The notes: a model not told the origin generated them from the letters alone. 51,134 nucleotides of DNA from Mesorhizobium sp. (GCA_022833215.1 JAIPUZ010000022.1:1-51134); one strand, 5' to 3'. Positions 1-8,796 are shown, counted from the stretch's first letter. Program-made: numbers and translations.

Positions 1-458
1 GCGACGTGATCGGCTCCGGCGGCAAGGTCATCCGCGAGATCGTGGAAAAGACCGGCGCCAAGATCAACATCGAGGACGACGGCACGGTCAAGATCGCTTC
101 GTCGAGCGCCAAGGAGATTGAGGCGGCCAAGAAGTGGATCCACACCATCGTGGCCGAGCCGGAAGTGGGCGAAATCTACGAGGGCACGGTCGTCAAGACC
201 GCCGACTTCGGCGCCTTCGTCAACTTCTTCGGTCCGCGCGACGGTCTGGTCCACATCTCGCAGCTTTCCGACCAGCGCGTTGCCAAGACCACCGATGTGG
301 TCAAGGAAGGCGACAAGGTCTGGGTCAAGCTGATGGGCTTCGACGAGCGCGGCAAGGTTCGCCTGTCCATGAAGGTGGTCGATCAGGCCACCGGCAAGGA
401 ACTGCCGAAGGAAAAGAAGCAGGACGAGGAAAAGAAGGCTGAAGGCGAAGACGCCTGA
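1..458 (+). CDS. pnp: Polyribonucleotide nucleotidyltransferase (PNPase), C-terminal part
   Basis: This is the 3' end of pnp; the gene begins before the window, and the reading frame already runs as D-V-I-G-S-G-G from base 3. PNPase is a phosphorolytic 3'-5' exoribonuclease of mRNA decay. About 151 residues are visible. They hold the KH RNA-binding domain, with its GxxG loop as GSGG near the left edge, and then an S1 RNA-binding domain (Y-E-G-T-V, G-A-F-V, G-L-V-H-I-S, and R-L-S-M-K at its end). The protein closes with a charged Lys/Glu tail, as in other alphaproteobacterial PNPases. A strong hairpin terminator follows 22 bases after the stop. The KH-S1 order and tail make the call secure; the catalytic RNase PH domains are outside the window. 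Confidence 0.97.
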   Translation, partial: DVIGSGGKVIREIVEKTGAKINIEDDGTVKIASSSAKEIEAAKKWIHTIVAEPEVGEIYEGTVVKTADFGAFVNFFGPRDGLVHISQLSDQRVAKTTDVVKEGDKVWVKLMGFDERGKVRLSMKVVDQATGKELPKEKKQDEEKKAEGEDA

Positions 459-480
459 TCGCTTCCCGACTGCTGAAGTC

Positions 481-510
481 AAACGGGCGCGCCGAAAGGC
501 GCGCCCGTTT
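481..510. terminator. Intrinsic terminator between pnp and the convergent ABC-F gene
   Basis: A perfect 13-bp inverted repeat (481-493 with 498-510) surrounds a GAAA tetraloop, and its outer pairs are A-T (AAA...TTT). It lies just after the pnp stop and 4 bases before the stop of the convergent ABC-F gene. Since the A-run and T-run flank the stem on both sides, it can work in both directions. Confidence 0.9.
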
Positions 511-514
511 CCGT

Positions 515-2119
515 TTATCCCGACAGTATGCTGCGGCCGGATGGCAGTTCGATACGGCGCGGGATGGCGAGAGCCTCCAGAAACGCCTCGTCATGGCTGA
601 CGACGAGCAGCGCGCCGTCATAGGCTTGCAGCCCCGCCTCGATCGCCGCAATGGAATCGAGGTCGAGATGATTGGTGGGCTCGTCCAGAATGAGCAGGGG
701 CGGGGGTCGTTCACCGCCGAGCACGCAGGCAAGGGCCGCGCGCAACAACTCTCCGCCGCTCAGCTCCGCCACCTGTTGAAGTGCTGCATCGGCGCGGAAC
801 CTGAAGCGGGCGAGCGCCGACCGGCAGGCGTTCTCGGTCGAGCCCGGATTGAGCTTGCGGAAATTGTCGCGCACGGAAAGGCTCGGGTCCAGCAGGCTGG
901 CGCGCTGGTCGAGCATGGCCATGTCCGCCGCCACCTTTACCGTGCCGCAGAAGGGGGCGAGACGCCCGGCGATCACTTCCAGCAGCGTCGTCTTGCCCGA
1001 ACCGTTCGGGCCGGTGATCGCGATGCGTTCGGGGCCGGTGACCGTCAGCGACACATCGCGCAGGACCGGCCGGTCTGCCTCGTAGCCTGCACTGATACGA
1101 TCGAGCCGCAGCACCGTCTTGCCGGCGGCAAGGCCGGTGGATGGCAACGAGACCGACAGTTTTTGCAGCACCTCGATGCGCTCGCGCGCTGCTGAAACCG
1201 CCTCGCGGGCTTCGGCCTGCCGGGCGTCGGCAAGACGCGCACCGGCGCCGCCGCTGTTTTCGGCGCGTTCCTTCATGCCGCCCAGGAGAATGCGCGGCAT
1301 GTCGCCTTTGGCCGCCTTTCTGCGGCCGCCGCTGTCCTTGCGAGCCTTGCGCTCCGATGCAAGCTGCGTCGCGCGGGCGATTTCCGCCGATTTGTTCTCG
1401 GCAACCTCCAGATCGTGGCGGGCGGCCGCGAGTTCCAGCGCCTTGCGCTCCTGATAATGGCTCCAGTTGCCGCCGTAACGGGTGGCCCCGAGCGAGGTCA
1501 GTTCGACGATCTCGTCCATGAGGCCGAGCAATTCGCGGTCATGGCTGACCACCAGCGCGCCCTTGTGCCAGCCGGCGAGCATCTCGCAGAGCGCCTTTCG
1601 GCCGTCGCGGTCGAGATTGTTGGTGGGTTCGTCCAGCAGCATGAAATCGGCATCCGAAAAAAGGAGCGCGGCAAGGCCGGCACGGGTGCGCTGGCCCCCT
1701 GACAGCGTGTGCAGAGGTGTTTGCGGCATGGCATCCAGCCCCATCCGGCCAAGGGCGGCCTCCATGCGCGGTTCGAGCGTCCAGTCGATGTCAGCCAGTT
1801 CCCCGACCGTTGCCTTGCCCTCGCTGGCGGCCCGGATCAGGGCTAGCTGGGTACGCGCGCCGAACAGGTCGGCGACGGTGGTCGCAGGATCAACCTGAAC
1901 GGTCTGGTCGAACAGGGCAATCGTGCCGCTGACGGTCACGGAGCCGGCTTGCGGTTTCAGCCTGCCGGCAATGAGATGGAGAAGAGTGCTTTTGCCGACG
2001 CCGTTGCGGCCGATCAGCCCTGTGCGGCCGGGACCGAAGGCAAGGTCGAGGCCTGAGAAAAGCTGGCGGCCGTCAGGCGTGGAAAAGCTTAGATTGGAAC
2101 AGACGATTGAAGCGGGCAT
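515..2119 (-). CDS. ABC-F family ATP-binding protein (Uup/EttA-like)
   Basis: This is a soluble protein of about 534 residues with two ABC ATPase domains and no membrane segment, the layout of ABC-F ribosome-associated factors. The first domain has Walker A GRNGVGKST near residue 40, signature LSGGQ, and Walker B ending LLDEPTNNLD. The second has Walker A GPNGSGKTT, signature LSGGE and Walker B LILDEPTNHLD. A charged Arg/Lys/Ala/Glu linker lies between them, as expected for the P-site tRNA interaction motif. I chose the ATG at 2119, which has AGGGA about 11 bases upstream; a TTG eight codons earlier would also be in frame. ABC-F proteins act on translating ribosomes, some in antibiotic protection, but which subgroup this belongs to cannot be told here. 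The gene stands alone and converges on pnp. Confidence 0.88.
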   Translation of the reverse strand: MPASIVCSNLSFSTPDGRQLFSGLDLAFGPGRTGLIGRNGVGKSTLLHLIAGRLKPQAGSVTVSGTIALFDQTVQVDPATTVADLFGARTQLALIRAASEGKATVGELADIDWTLEPRMEAALGRMGLDAMPQTPLHTLSGGQRTRAGLAALLFSDADFMLLDEPTNNLDRDGRKALCEMLAGWHKGALVVSHDRELLGLMDEIVELTSLGATRYGGNWSHYQERKALELAAARHDLEVAENKSAEIARATQLASERKARKDSGGRRKAAKGDMPRILLGGMKERAENSGGAGARLADARQAEAREAVSAARERIEVLQKLSVSLPSTGLAAGKTVLRLDRISAGYEADRPVLRDVSLTVTGPERIAITGPNGSGKTTLLEVIAGRLAPFCGTVKVAADMAMLDQRASLLDPSLSVRDNFRKLNPGSTENACRSALARFRFRADAALQQVAELSGGELLRAALACVLGGERPPPLLILDEPTNHLDLDSIAAIEAGLQAYDGALLVVSHDEAFLEALAIPRRIELPSGRSILSG

Positions 2120-2316
2120 GGGCAAGGATTTCCCTGATGACAAAGCGGGTTCGCGTTGCGTTCAGAGAAAAATCCATCGTGCCGGGGTTCCTGATCTGTC
2201 GGATTGCAGATCATAGCTAGGTCGTTGTGCCGTCCGATGCAAGTCCGCCGGTGCCAAAATGCCGGATGATGGCGAAAGACGCTGCAAGGGCGATCAAATT
2301 GCTCTATCAGCCGCAT

Positions 2317-3321
2317 ATGGCTTCCGATTCCCTCAAAACCCTGTTCTATCTGTTTGAATCCGATGCGCTGGAGGTACCTGCGGCGGGCAGCCATGTGCTG
2401 TTTCTCGGGGCTGAACCTGGTTTTCGCTTGCCGGAAGGCTTTGAAGCGGATCTACACTGCGTGCAGGGGTTTCGCCCGCATTTCCGCGCCCTGCAATCCG
2501 CCGGCCGCAATGTCGCGCCGCGCGCCGAAGGCGATGGTTACGTCATGGCGCTGGTGCTGGCAGGCCGCCATCGCGGCCAGAATGAGTTGTGGATCGCCGA
2601 AGCGCTGGAGCGCGTCGCCCCCGGCGGCACGGTGGTCGTGGCTGGCAGCAAGGATGATGGCATCGCCTCGCTGCGCAAGCGCATCGACGCGCTTGTACCG
2701 CTGGTCGATGCGCTGCCGAAATATCACGGCATCGTCTTCTGGCTGCATCGGCCCGACAACAATGAGGCTGCCGAAAAGCTGCGCTCGGACAATCCGCCGG
2801 CGCTGGTCGAGAGCCGTTTCTACACCGCGCCCGGCATGTTCTCCTTCGACAGGATCGATGCCGGTTCGCGCCTGCTGGCCCAGAATATGCCCGACGGCGT
2901 TTCAGGCCATATAGCGGATTTCTGCGCGGGCTGGGGTTTTCTGGCCGCCAGCATCGCGGACCGCTTTTCCGGCATCAAGTCGCTCGATCTCTACGAAGCC
3001 GATTTCGAGGCGCTGGAAGCCGCGCGCCGCAACGTGCCGCAGGCATCCGGCTTCTCCTGGCAGGATCTGGCCGGTGAGCCGGTCGAGCGGCGCTATGACT
3101 GGATCGTCATGAACCCGCCCTTCCATCAGGGCAGGGCGGCGGAGCCGGAAATCGGCCGGCGGCTGATCGATGTGGCTGCGAAGGCATTGAAGCCGGGCGG
3201 ACGGCTGGTCATCGTCGCCAACCGGCAACTGCCCTACGAGGCAGTTCTGGCAAGCGCCTTCGGCTCATCGCAGGAGATCGCCCGCGACAACCGTTTCAAG
3301 GTGTTTCTGGCCCGTAGATAA
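2317..3321 (+). CDS. rsmC: RsmC-like class I SAM-dependent rRNA (guanine-N2) methyltransferase
   Basis: The C-terminal half is a Rossmann methyltransferase. The AdoMet loop is DFCAGWG in place of the usual D-x-G-x-G-x-G, and the catalytic motif NPPF appears in D-W-I-V-M-N-P-P-F-H-Q-G, typical of enzymes that methylate exocyclic amines of guanine or adenine. The N-terminal half is a degenerate methyltransferase-like domain, as in RsmC and RlmG, so the two-domain build fits m2G modification of 16S rRNA. The start is uncertain: the frame is open from a GTG at 2227, with ATGs at 2266, 2269 and 2317. I chose 2317 (334 residues, starting M-A-S-D-S-L) because it fits the usual family length, although no good ribosome binding site precedes it. 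The gene sits between pnp and fabI, a neighbourhood typical of Rhizobiales. Confidence 0.8.
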   Translation: MASDSLKTLFYLFESDALEVPAAGSHVLFLGAEPGFRLPEGFEADLHCVQGFRPHFRALQSAGRNVAPRAEGDGYVMALVLAGRHRGQNELWIAEALERVAPGGTVVVAGSKDDGIASLRKRIDALVPLVDALPKYHGIVFWLHRPDNNEAAEKLRSDNPPALVESRFYTAPGMFSFDRIDAGSRLLAQNMPDGVSGHIADFCAGWGFLAASIADRFSGIKSLDLYEADFEALEAARRNVPQASGFSWQDLAGEPVERRYDWIVMNPPFHQGRAAEPEIGRRLIDVAAKALKPGGRLVIVANRQLPYEAVLASAFGSSQEIARDNRFKVFLARR

Positions 3322-3322
3322 G

Positions 3323-3360
3323 CAAAAAGCCGGACGGGTCGGTACCGGTCCGGCTTTTTG
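3323..3360. terminator. Bidirectional intrinsic terminator between the methyltransferase gene and fabI
   Basis: A 12-bp inverted repeat (3323-3334 with 3349-3360) has a 14-base loop. Its outer bases are five A's on the left and five T's on the right. It lies between the stops of the converging rsmC-like and fabI genes, so it can end transcripts from both sides. Confidence 0.88.
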
Positions 3361-3379
3361 CGGAAAGAGAAGGGGCGGT

Positions 3380-4192
3380 TCAGCCCTTGTCGTTGTCCAT
3401 GCGCTTCAGTTCGTCGAGCGTCGGCATCGAAACGATGTTGTAGCCGGAATCCACATAGTGGATTTCGCCGGTAACGCCGGACGACAGGTCCGACAGCAGG
3501 TAGAGCGCGGAATTGCCGATCTCGTCGATGTTGACGGTGCGGCGCAGCGGCGCGTTGCGGCTCTGATAGTTGAACATGTAGCGCGCGTCGGAAATGCCGG
3601 CGCCTGCCAGCGTGCGCACCGGGCCGGCCGAAATACCGTTCACGCGGATGCCGCGCGGGCCGTAATCGTTGGCGAGATAGCGCACGCTCGCCTCAAGACC
3701 GGCCTTGGCCACGCCCATGACATTGTAGTTCGGCATCACGCGTACCGAGCCGGCATAGGTCAGCGTCAGCATCGCGCCGCCTTTGTTCATCAGCGCCGCC
3801 GCGTTGCGGGCCACTTCGGTGAAGGAATAGCAGGAGATGACCATGGTGCGCACGAAATTGTCGCGCGTGGTATCGGCATAGAGGCCCTTCAGCTCGTTCT
3901 TGTCGGAAAAGCCGATGGCATGGACGACGAAATCGAGCCCGCCCCATTCATCCTTCAGCGTGTCGAAGGTGGCGGTGACCGAGGCGCTGTCTTCCACGTC
4001 GCAGGGGATAAGGAGCGATGCGCCGATCTGTTCGGCCAGCGGCTTCACACGGCGGCCGAAAGCTTCGCCCTGATAGGTGAAGGCCAGTTCGGCACCCTGC
4101 GCGGCAAGCTGGCGCGCGATGCCCCATGCGATGGAGTGGTCGTTGGCCACCCCCATGACAAGCCCACGCTTGCCCTTCATCAGTGAATCCAT
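3380..4192 (-). CDS. fabI: Enoyl-[acyl-carrier-protein] reductase (NADH), FabI
   Basis: FabI reduces trans-2-enoyl-ACP in the last step of each fatty acid elongation round. The 270-residue protein is a short-chain dehydrogenase relative with the FabI nucleotide motif G-V-A-N-D-H-S-I-A-W-G near residues 14-24. The catalytic residues fall at Tyr146, Tyr156 and Lys163 (Y-x6-K), the same numbering as in the E. coli enzyme. The loop G-I-S-A-G-P-V-R-T-L-A also matches FabI. Its ATG lies 11 bases after the stop of fabB, so it is the last gene of the fabA-fabB-fabI unit, and a terminator follows it. This sequence is close to the FabI group that is the target of triclosan and diazaborines, but sensitivity cannot be judged here. 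Confidence 0.97.
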   Translation of the reverse strand: MDSLMKGKRGLVMGVANDHSIAWGIARQLAAQGAELAFTYQGEAFGRRVKPLAEQIGASLLIPCDVEDSASVTATFDTLKDEWGGLDFVVHAIGFSDKNELKGLYADTTRDNFVRTMVISCYSFTEVARNAAALMNKGGAMLTLTYAGSVRVMPNYNVMGVAKAGLEASVRYLANDYGPRGIRVNGISAGPVRTLAGAGISDARYMFNYQSRNAPLRRTVNIDEIGNSALYLLSDLSSGVTGEIHYVDSGYNIVSMPTLDELKRMDNDKG

Positions 4193-4203
4193 TCTGGAAT
4201 CCT

Positions 4204-5424
4204 TTATGCGGAATATCGCTGGAACACCAGGGTCGCGTTGGTGCCGCCGAAGCCGAACGAATTGGAAAGCGCAATATCGATCTTCGCATCGTCGATACGC
4301 TTGCGCACGATCGGCATGCCCTCGAATTCGGGGTCCAGCTCGGTGATGTGGGCGCTTTCGCCGATGAAGCCGCCCTGCATCTGCAGGATCGAATAGATCG
4401 ATTCCTGCACGCCGGCCGCACCCAGAGAATGGCCGGTGAGCGACTTGGTGGAGGCGATGTTGGGCATGTCCGCGCCGAAGACCTCACGGATGGCCGCCAT
4501 TTCCTTGGCGTCGCCGACCGGCGTCGAGGTGCCGTGGGTGTTGACGTAGTCGACCTTGCCGGAAACGGTGGACAGCGCCTGGCGCATGCAGCGCACCGCG
4601 CCCTCGCCCGACGGGGCGACCATATCGAAACCGTCGGAGGTGGCGCCATAACCCACCAGCTCGGCATAGATCTTCGCGCCGCGCGCCTTTGCGTGTTCCA
4701 GTTCCTCAAGAACGAGCACGCCCGCCCCGCCGGCGATGACGAAGCCGTCGCGGGTGGCGTCATAGGCGCGCGAGGCCGAGGCCGGCGTGTCGTTGTACTT
4801 CGAGGACATGGCGCCCATGGCGTCGAAAAGGTTCGACATGGACCAGTCGAGATCCTCGTGCCCGCCGGCGAAGATCATGTCCTGCTTGCCCCACTGGATC
4901 AGCTCGCAGGCATTGCCGATGCAGTGCGCCGAGGTCGAGCAGGCCGACGAGATGGAGTAGTTGACGCCGTGGATCTTGAACCATGTGGCGAGCGTGGCGG
5001 AAGCGGTGGAAGACATCGCCTTCGGCACGGCGAAGGGACCGATGCGCTTGGGCGAACCGTTCTTCAGCGTGGTCTCGGCTGCTTCCACTATGGTGCGTGT
5101 GGAAGGCCCGCCCGAGCCCATGATGATGCCGGTGCGCTCATTGGTGATGTCGCCTTCCTCCAGCCCCGCGTCGGCGATGGCCTGATCCATCGCGACGTGG
5201 TTCCAGGCGCCGCCGCGAGAGAGGAAGCGCATGGCGCGACGGTCGACCAGTTCGGTCGGGTCGAGCGTCGGTGCGCCCCATACCTGCGAGCGGAAGCCGT
5301 GTTCGGCAAAGGAATCGGAAAAACTGATGCCGGATCTGGCATCGCGAAGGGAAGCCGCCACTTCTTCGGCATTGTTGCCGATGGAAGACACGATACCCAG
5401 GCCGGTGACAACGACGCGTCTCAT
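4204..5424 (-). CDS. fabB: Beta-ketoacyl-ACP synthase I, FabB
   Basis: FabB condenses malonyl-ACP with growing acyl chains. With FabA it commits chains to unsaturated fatty acids. The 406-residue protein has the thiolase-fold Cys-His-His triad: Cys162 in S-S-A-C-S-T-S, His297 in N-T-H-G-T-S-T, and His332 in G-H-S-L-G-A-A-G, with Lys327 just before. The start at 5424 is set by an AAGGAG box seven bases upstream of the ATG. The frame stays open another 22 codons upstream, but those lack a better site. The gene lies between fabA and fabI, which supports FabB rather than FabF. Confidence 0.96.
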   Translation of the reverse strand: MRRVVVTGLGIVSSIGNNAEEVAASLRDARSGISFSDSFAEHGFRSQVWGAPTLDPTELVDRRAMRFLSRGGAWNHVAMDQAIADAGLEEGDITNERTGIIMGSGGPSTRTIVEAAETTLKNGSPKRIGPFAVPKAMSSTASATLATWFKIHGVNYSISSACSTSAHCIGNACELIQWGKQDMIFAGGHEDLDWSMSNLFDAMGAMSSKYNDTPASASRAYDATRDGFVIAGGAGVLVLEELEHAKARGAKIYAELVGYGATSDGFDMVAPSGEGAVRCMRQALSTVSGKVDYVNTHGTSTPVGDAKEMAAIREVFGADMPNIASTKSLTGHSLGAAGVQESIYSILQMQGGFIGESAHITELDPEFEGMPIVRKRIDDAKIDIALSNSFGFGGTNATLVFQRYSA

Positions 5425-5461
5425 GGAGTGCTCCTTCATGGCTGGCGGGATCCGATAGGGA

Positions 5462-5977
5462 TCAGGCTGTCGCTTCCTTGAACAGGCCAACCCTCAGGTC
5501 GGTGGCCTTGTATATGGTTTCTCCGTCGGCCTTCAACCAGCCGTCGGCGATGCCGAGCACCAGGCGGCCGCGCATCACGCGCTTGAAGTCGATGCCATAT
5601 TCGACCTTCTTCACCGAAGGTGTGACCATGCCCGTGAACTTGACCTCGCCGGTGGAAAGCGCGCGACCCTTGCCGGGCTCGCCCAGCCAGCCGAGGAAGA
5701 AGCCGGTGAGCTGCCACATGGCATCGAGGCCGAGGCAGCCGGGCATGACCGGGTCGCCGATGAAATGGCAGGGGAAGAACCACAGGTCGCGATGGATATC
5801 GAGTTCGGCGCGGGCAAATCCCTTGTCGAATTCGCCGCCCGTCTCGCTGATTTCGGTGATGCGGTCGAACATCAGCATGGGCGGATAGGGAAGCTGAGCA
5901 TTGCCCGGGCCGAACAGTTCGCCGCGGGCGCAGGCGAGCAACTCCTGATAATCGTAGCTGGATTTTCCTGCGGCCAT
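5462..5977 (-). CDS. fabA: 3-hydroxydecanoyl-ACP dehydratase/isomerase, FabA
   Basis: FabA dehydrates 3-hydroxydecanoyl-ACP and isomerises trans-2- to cis-3-decenoyl-ACP, the branch point for anaerobic-type unsaturated fatty acid synthesis. The 171-residue length is standard for the family. The active-site His71 sits in [10 protein letters not shown], and Asp85 in G-L-D-A-M-W-Q, as in the E. coli dimer. It is the first gene of the minus-strand fabA-fabB-fabI unit and is divergent from irr, with about 250 bases between the two starts. A GGGGAC stretch upstream of the ATG is a modest ribosome binding site. Confidence 0.97.
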   Translation of the reverse strand: MAAGKSSYDYQELLACARGELFGPGNAQLPYPPMLMFDRITEISETGGEFDKGFARAELDIHRDLWFFPCHFIGDPVMPGCLGLDAMWQLTGFFLGWLGEPGKGRALSTGEVKFTGMVTPSVKKVEYGIDFKRVMRGRLVLGIADGWLKADGETIYKATDLRVGLFKEATA

Positions 5978-6112
5978 TGAAAACGTCCCCGTCCAAGTCG
6001 GGCGGCATCGCGCCCTATAGTTCTGGTAACACAGTCCGTTTCAGGCCGGAAACCGTGGTTTACCTTGCGAGGTGGCTCTAACGCGGCGCTTTGTCCGGGT
6101 CAATGCACGCTA

Positions 6113-6141
6113 TTGATAGAAGGGTCATGAAAGAATATATC
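6113..6141 (+). promoter_or_regulatory. Predicted sigma-70-type promoter of irr
   Basis: TTGATA (6113-6118) and TATATC (6136-6141) are separated by exactly 17 bases and point towards irr, giving a leader of roughly 75 bases. This is a close match to the vegetative consensus. No clear palindromic iron-box operator was recognised nearby. Confidence 0.6.
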
Positions 6142-6224
6142 TGGTAGGAATGTGGTTTGGTCGGATGCCCTTGTTTTGCCGGGAACGCAGCGCGCGGGAC
6201 AAACAGGCCGAACCTGAAGACAAC

Positions 6225-6653
6225 ATGATGGATGTGTATGCGACCAAGATGAGGAACGCTGTGGATAAGCGGGTTCGCGACGCCGGTCTCAGGCCGACGC
6301 GCCAGCGTGTTGCGCTGGCCGAGCTCCTGTTCGCCAAGGGCGATCGCCATCTTTCTGCGGAAGAGCTGCACGAGGAGGCCATTGCCGCCGGCGTGCCGGT
6401 CTCTCTGGCGACCGTCTACAATTCGCTGCATCAGTTTACGGAAGCCGGGCTTTTGCGCATTCTGGCTGTCGAAGGATCCAGAACCTATTTCGACACCAAC
6501 ACCTCCGATCACCATCACTTCTACATCGAAGGCGAGAACCGCATCTTCGACGTCGAAGGAGAAGCGATGACGGTGAACAATCTTCCTCAGCCGCCCGACG
6601 GTATGGAAATCGCCAATATCGACATCGTGATCCGCCTGCGGCCGAAGCGGTAA
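6225..6653 (+). CDS. irr: Iron response regulator Irr (Fur family)
   Basis: Irr is the rhizobial Fur-family repressor/activator that senses haem status and controls iron uptake, storage and haem synthesis. The protein (about 142 residues) has the Fur-type winged helix with L-R-P-T-R-Q-R-V-A-L and P-V-S-L-A-T-V-Y-N-S-L as recognition region. It also has the Irr-specific triple histidine in T-S-D-H-H-H-F-Y, implicated in haem binding, and ends in V-I-R-L-R-P-K-R, typical of Irr. I see no N-terminal Cys-Pro haem regulatory motif, so it resembles the Rhizobium/Brucella type rather than the Bradyrhizobium type. Starts at 6225, 6228 and 6249 are all possible; none has a strong ribosome binding site. 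The gene is divergent from fabA, a pairing common in Rhizobiales. Confidence 0.93.
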   Translation: MMDVYATKMRNAVDKRVRDAGLRPTRQRVALAELLFAKGDRHLSAEELHEEAIAAGVPVSLATVYNSLHQFTEAGLLRILAVEGSRTYFDTNTSDHHHFYIEGENRIFDVEGEAMTVNNLPQPPDGMEIANIDIVIRLRPKR

Positions 6654-6668
6654 TCCAGACAATTTATC

Positions 6669-7025
6669 GTGACGAAAGCGCTTCTGAGAATTGAAGGTGG
6701 GGCGCTGTTCGTTGTCGCGGTCGCCTTCTATGCCTTTTCAGGCGCAGGCTGGTGGCTGTTTGCCGCGCTGCTTCTTTCCCCCGACCTTTCCATGCTGGCC
6801 TATTGGAAAGGGCCGCGCATGGGCGCGTATGTCTACAACGCATTTCACACGACGCCGTGGCCGCTGGCGCTGCTGGCCGGCGGCTATGCAGCGGGTGCTG
6901 CATTGCCGGTCAGCCTTGGCCTGATCTGGCTTGCCCATATCGGCATGGACAGGGCGCTGGGCTATGGTCTGAAGGAAACCTCGGCATTCCGCGACACGCA
7001 TCTCGGCCGTATCGGCAGGGACTGA
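6669..7025 (+). CDS. DUF4260 family small membrane protein
   Basis: This 118-residue protein is mostly hydrophobic, with about three to four membrane segments (near residues 10-40 and 58-95). It carries the DUF4260 signature P-D-L-S-M-L-A-Y, N-A-F-H-T-T-P-W-P and, at the end, H-I-G-M-D-R-A-L-G-Y-G-L-K with T-H-L-G-R-I-G. The start is a GTG 15 bases after the irr stop, so it is probably transcribed with irr. The function of the family is unknown to me; the conserved His and Asp residues next to membrane segments may bind metal or act catalytically, but that is a guess. It converges on the SH3 protein gene with only six bases between the stops. Confidence 0.82.
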   Translation: MTKALLRIEGGALFVVAVAFYAFSGAGWWLFAALLLSPDLSMLAYWKGPRMGAYVYNAFHTTPWPLALLAGGYAAGAALPVSLGLIWLAHIGMDRALGYGLKETSAFRDTHLGRIGRD

Positions 7026-7031
7026 GCTGTC

Positions 7032-7610
7032 TCAGTCCTCCACCTTTTCGCCGGGATAGGCACCCCAGACCAATGACTGGCCGATCCATCCGGAGCGGCC
7101 GCCAAAGCTCATCTCGCACCATTTGCCGTTGCAGGATTTGATCGTTCCGATCACGCCGGGCTCCAGCATGGCAACGACGCCTGCCTCCTCGGACGGACGA
7201 CGCAGCAGGTTGATTCGCGTATCCTTGCCGCGCTGCCAGGGAGCGACGATCGCGGTACGCTTGCCCGAAAGCAGAGACTGGTTGATCCAGCCTTCCGAGC
7301 CGTCCGCATCGCGCACGCGCCGCCAGTTGTCATATTCCTGGATGATCTCCATCGGCAGGCCGGCCCTGGTGTACATCCAGTCGACGGAATAGTTGGTGCC
7401 GGGGCCGACGCGGGAATTGACGCGCGCCGACTTCAGGCTGACGAAACGCGGAAGCGGCAGGCCGCTGGGCCCGAGACGCACATTCTGCGACTGCGCGCCG
7501 GCCGACTGCGCGCCGGCAGACTGTGCATGGACGAAATCCGGGGCGGCAAGGCCGAGCAATGCTGCGCCCAGGGCAAGATGGCTAAGGCGAAACGACACGA
7601 AACCAGACAC
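7032..7610 (-). CDS. Exported SH3 domain protein
   Basis: This 192-residue protein has a Sec signal peptide (hydrophobic stretch near 8-22, likely cut after V-H-A) and a short Gln/Ser/Ala/Gly-rich linker. Two bacterial SH3-type repeats follow: V-N-S-R-V-G-P-G-T-N-Y with W-R-R-V-R-D-A-D-G-S-E-G-W-I, and a second unit with L-R-R-P-S and G-W-I-G. Such proteins sit in the periplasm and are thought to touch peptidoglycan, though no enzyme domain is present. The GTG at 7610 is the likely start: AAGG lies upstream and the signal peptide begins there. The frame continues upstream for more than 700 bases, but that part overlaps the divergent dehydrogenase gene and is not coding. The linker is encoded by a 15-base tandem repeat. 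Confidence 0.85.
   Translation of the reverse strand: MSGFVSFRLSHLALGAALLGLAAPDFVHAQSAGAQSAGAQSQNVRLGPSGLPLPRFVSLKSARVNSRVGPGTNYSVDWMYTRAGLPMEIIQEYDNWRRVRDADGSEGWINQSLLSGKRTAIVAPWQRGKDTRINLLRRPSEEAGVVAMLEPGVIGTIKSCNGKWCEMSFGGRSGWIGQSLVWGAYPGEKVED
7489..7527. repeat. 15-base tandem repeat, about 2.5 copies
   Basis: Units at 7489-7503 and 7504-7518 differ only in the last base; a third, partial and diverged, unit follows from 7519. The repeat lies in frame in the SH3 protein gene and encodes a repeated A-Q-S-A-G pentapeptide just after the signal peptide, so copy-number change would lengthen or shorten the linker without a frameshift. Confidence 0.85.
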
Positions 7611-7794
7611 TTTCGTTCCCTTGCAGGCATTATGTTGAGCGGAGCGGGTGCGATGGCGCCGCCCCTTTTTCTTTGTCTTCGCCGGTTCGGCTTGGTACAT
7701 GCTTGGTGCATGGGAGCTATCGAACCGCGACCGCTTTGCAGTTTCGCCGGTCTTGGTTAAAGAGGTCTCAACGGTAACCGGGATCGGGGTAAAT

Positions 7795-8796
7795 ATGGCC
7801 GGCAGGAAGAAGCCTCTCGTCGTCATCACGCGCAAGCTGCCCGACCCTGTCGAGACGCGCATGCGGGAACTGTTCGACGCGCGGCTGAATGTCGAGGACC
7901 GGCCGATGAGCCAGGCGGAACTCATCGCGGCGGTGAAGGAAGCCGACGTGCTCGTCCCCACCGTGACCGACACGATCGATGCGCAGGTGATTGCCGAAGC
8001 CGGCCCGAACCTCAAGCTGATCGCCAATTTCGGCAACGGCATCGAGAAGATCGACGTTGCCGCGGCAACCGCCAGAGGCATCACGGTGACCAATACGCCG
8101 GGCGTGCTGACCGAGGACACGGCCGACATGACCATGGCGCTGATCCTGTCCGTTCCGCGCCGGCTGACGGAAGGCGCGAATGTTCTGCCCGAAGGCAAGA
8201 AATGGGCGGGCTGGTCGCCGACATGGATGCTGGGCCGCCGCATCTGGGGCAAACGGCTGGGCATCGTCGGCATGGGCCGCATCGGCACCGCCGTCGCCCG
8301 CCGCGCCAAGGCGTTCGGTCTTTCCATCCACTACCACAACCGCCATCGCGTGATGTCGGCGCTGGAAGACGAGCTGGAGGCGACCTATTGGGAAAGCCTC
8401 GACCAGATGCTGGCCCGCATGGACATCATTTCGGTCAACTGTCCTTCGACGCCGGCCACCTTCCACCTGCTGTCGGCGCGGCGGCTGGCGCTGATGCAGC
8501 CCAGCGCCTATCTGGTCAACACGGCGCGCGGCGACCTGATCGACGAGGAAGCGTTGATCAGGATGCTGGAGACCGGCAAGCTCGCGGGCGTCGGCCTCGA
8601 CGTCTACGAGAACGAGCCGTCGATCAATCCGAAGCTGCTCAAGCTGGCGGCCAAGGGCAAGGCCGTGCTTTTGCCGCATATGGGCTCGGCCACGCTGGAA
8701 GGCCGCATCGATATGGGCGAAAAGGTCATCATCAACATCCGTGCCTTCTGCGACGGGCACCGTCCGCCGGACCGTGTGATTCCGAGCCGCATCTGA
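7795..8796 (+). CDS. D-2-hydroxyacid dehydrogenase (glyoxylate/hydroxypyruvate reductase type)
   Basis: The 333-residue enzyme belongs to the D-isomer 2-hydroxyacid dehydrogenases, which reduce short 2-keto acids such as glyoxylate or hydroxypyruvate. The nucleotide loop G-M-G-R-I-G is at 159-164. The catalytic residues are Arg245 (T-A-R-G-D), Glu274 (Y-E-N-E-P) and His295 (L-P-H-M-G-S). After the second Rossmann strand the sequence is H-Y-H-N-R-H-R rather than an acidic residue, which favours NADPH. The start at 7795 gives a protein beginning right at the catalytic domain; the frame is open further upstream, but that stretch is intergenic in character. The best guess is a GhrB/GyaR-like glyoxylate reductase; the exact substrate is not decided by sequence. 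Confidence 0.88.
   Translation: MAGRKKPLVVITRKLPDPVETRMRELFDARLNVEDRPMSQAELIAAVKEADVLVPTVTDTIDAQVIAEAGPNLKLIANFGNGIEKIDVAAATARGITVTNTPGVLTEDTADMTMALILSVPRRLTEGANVLPEGKKWAGWSPTWMLGRRIWGKRLGIVGMGRIGTAVARRAKAFGLSIHYHNRHRVMSALEDELEATYWESLDQMLARMDIISVNCPSTPATFHLLSARRLALMQPSAYLVNTARGDLIDEEALIRMLETGKLAGVGLDVYENEPSINPKLLKLAAKGKAVLLPHMGSATLEGRIDMGEKVIINIRAFCDGHRPPDRVIPSRI

Noticed and set aside
7611-8327. N-terminal extension of the SH3 protein to 431 residues
   Set aside because: The extension overlaps the dehydrogenase gene on the other strand and hides the signal peptide in the middle; the GTG at 7610 with AAGG upstream is better.
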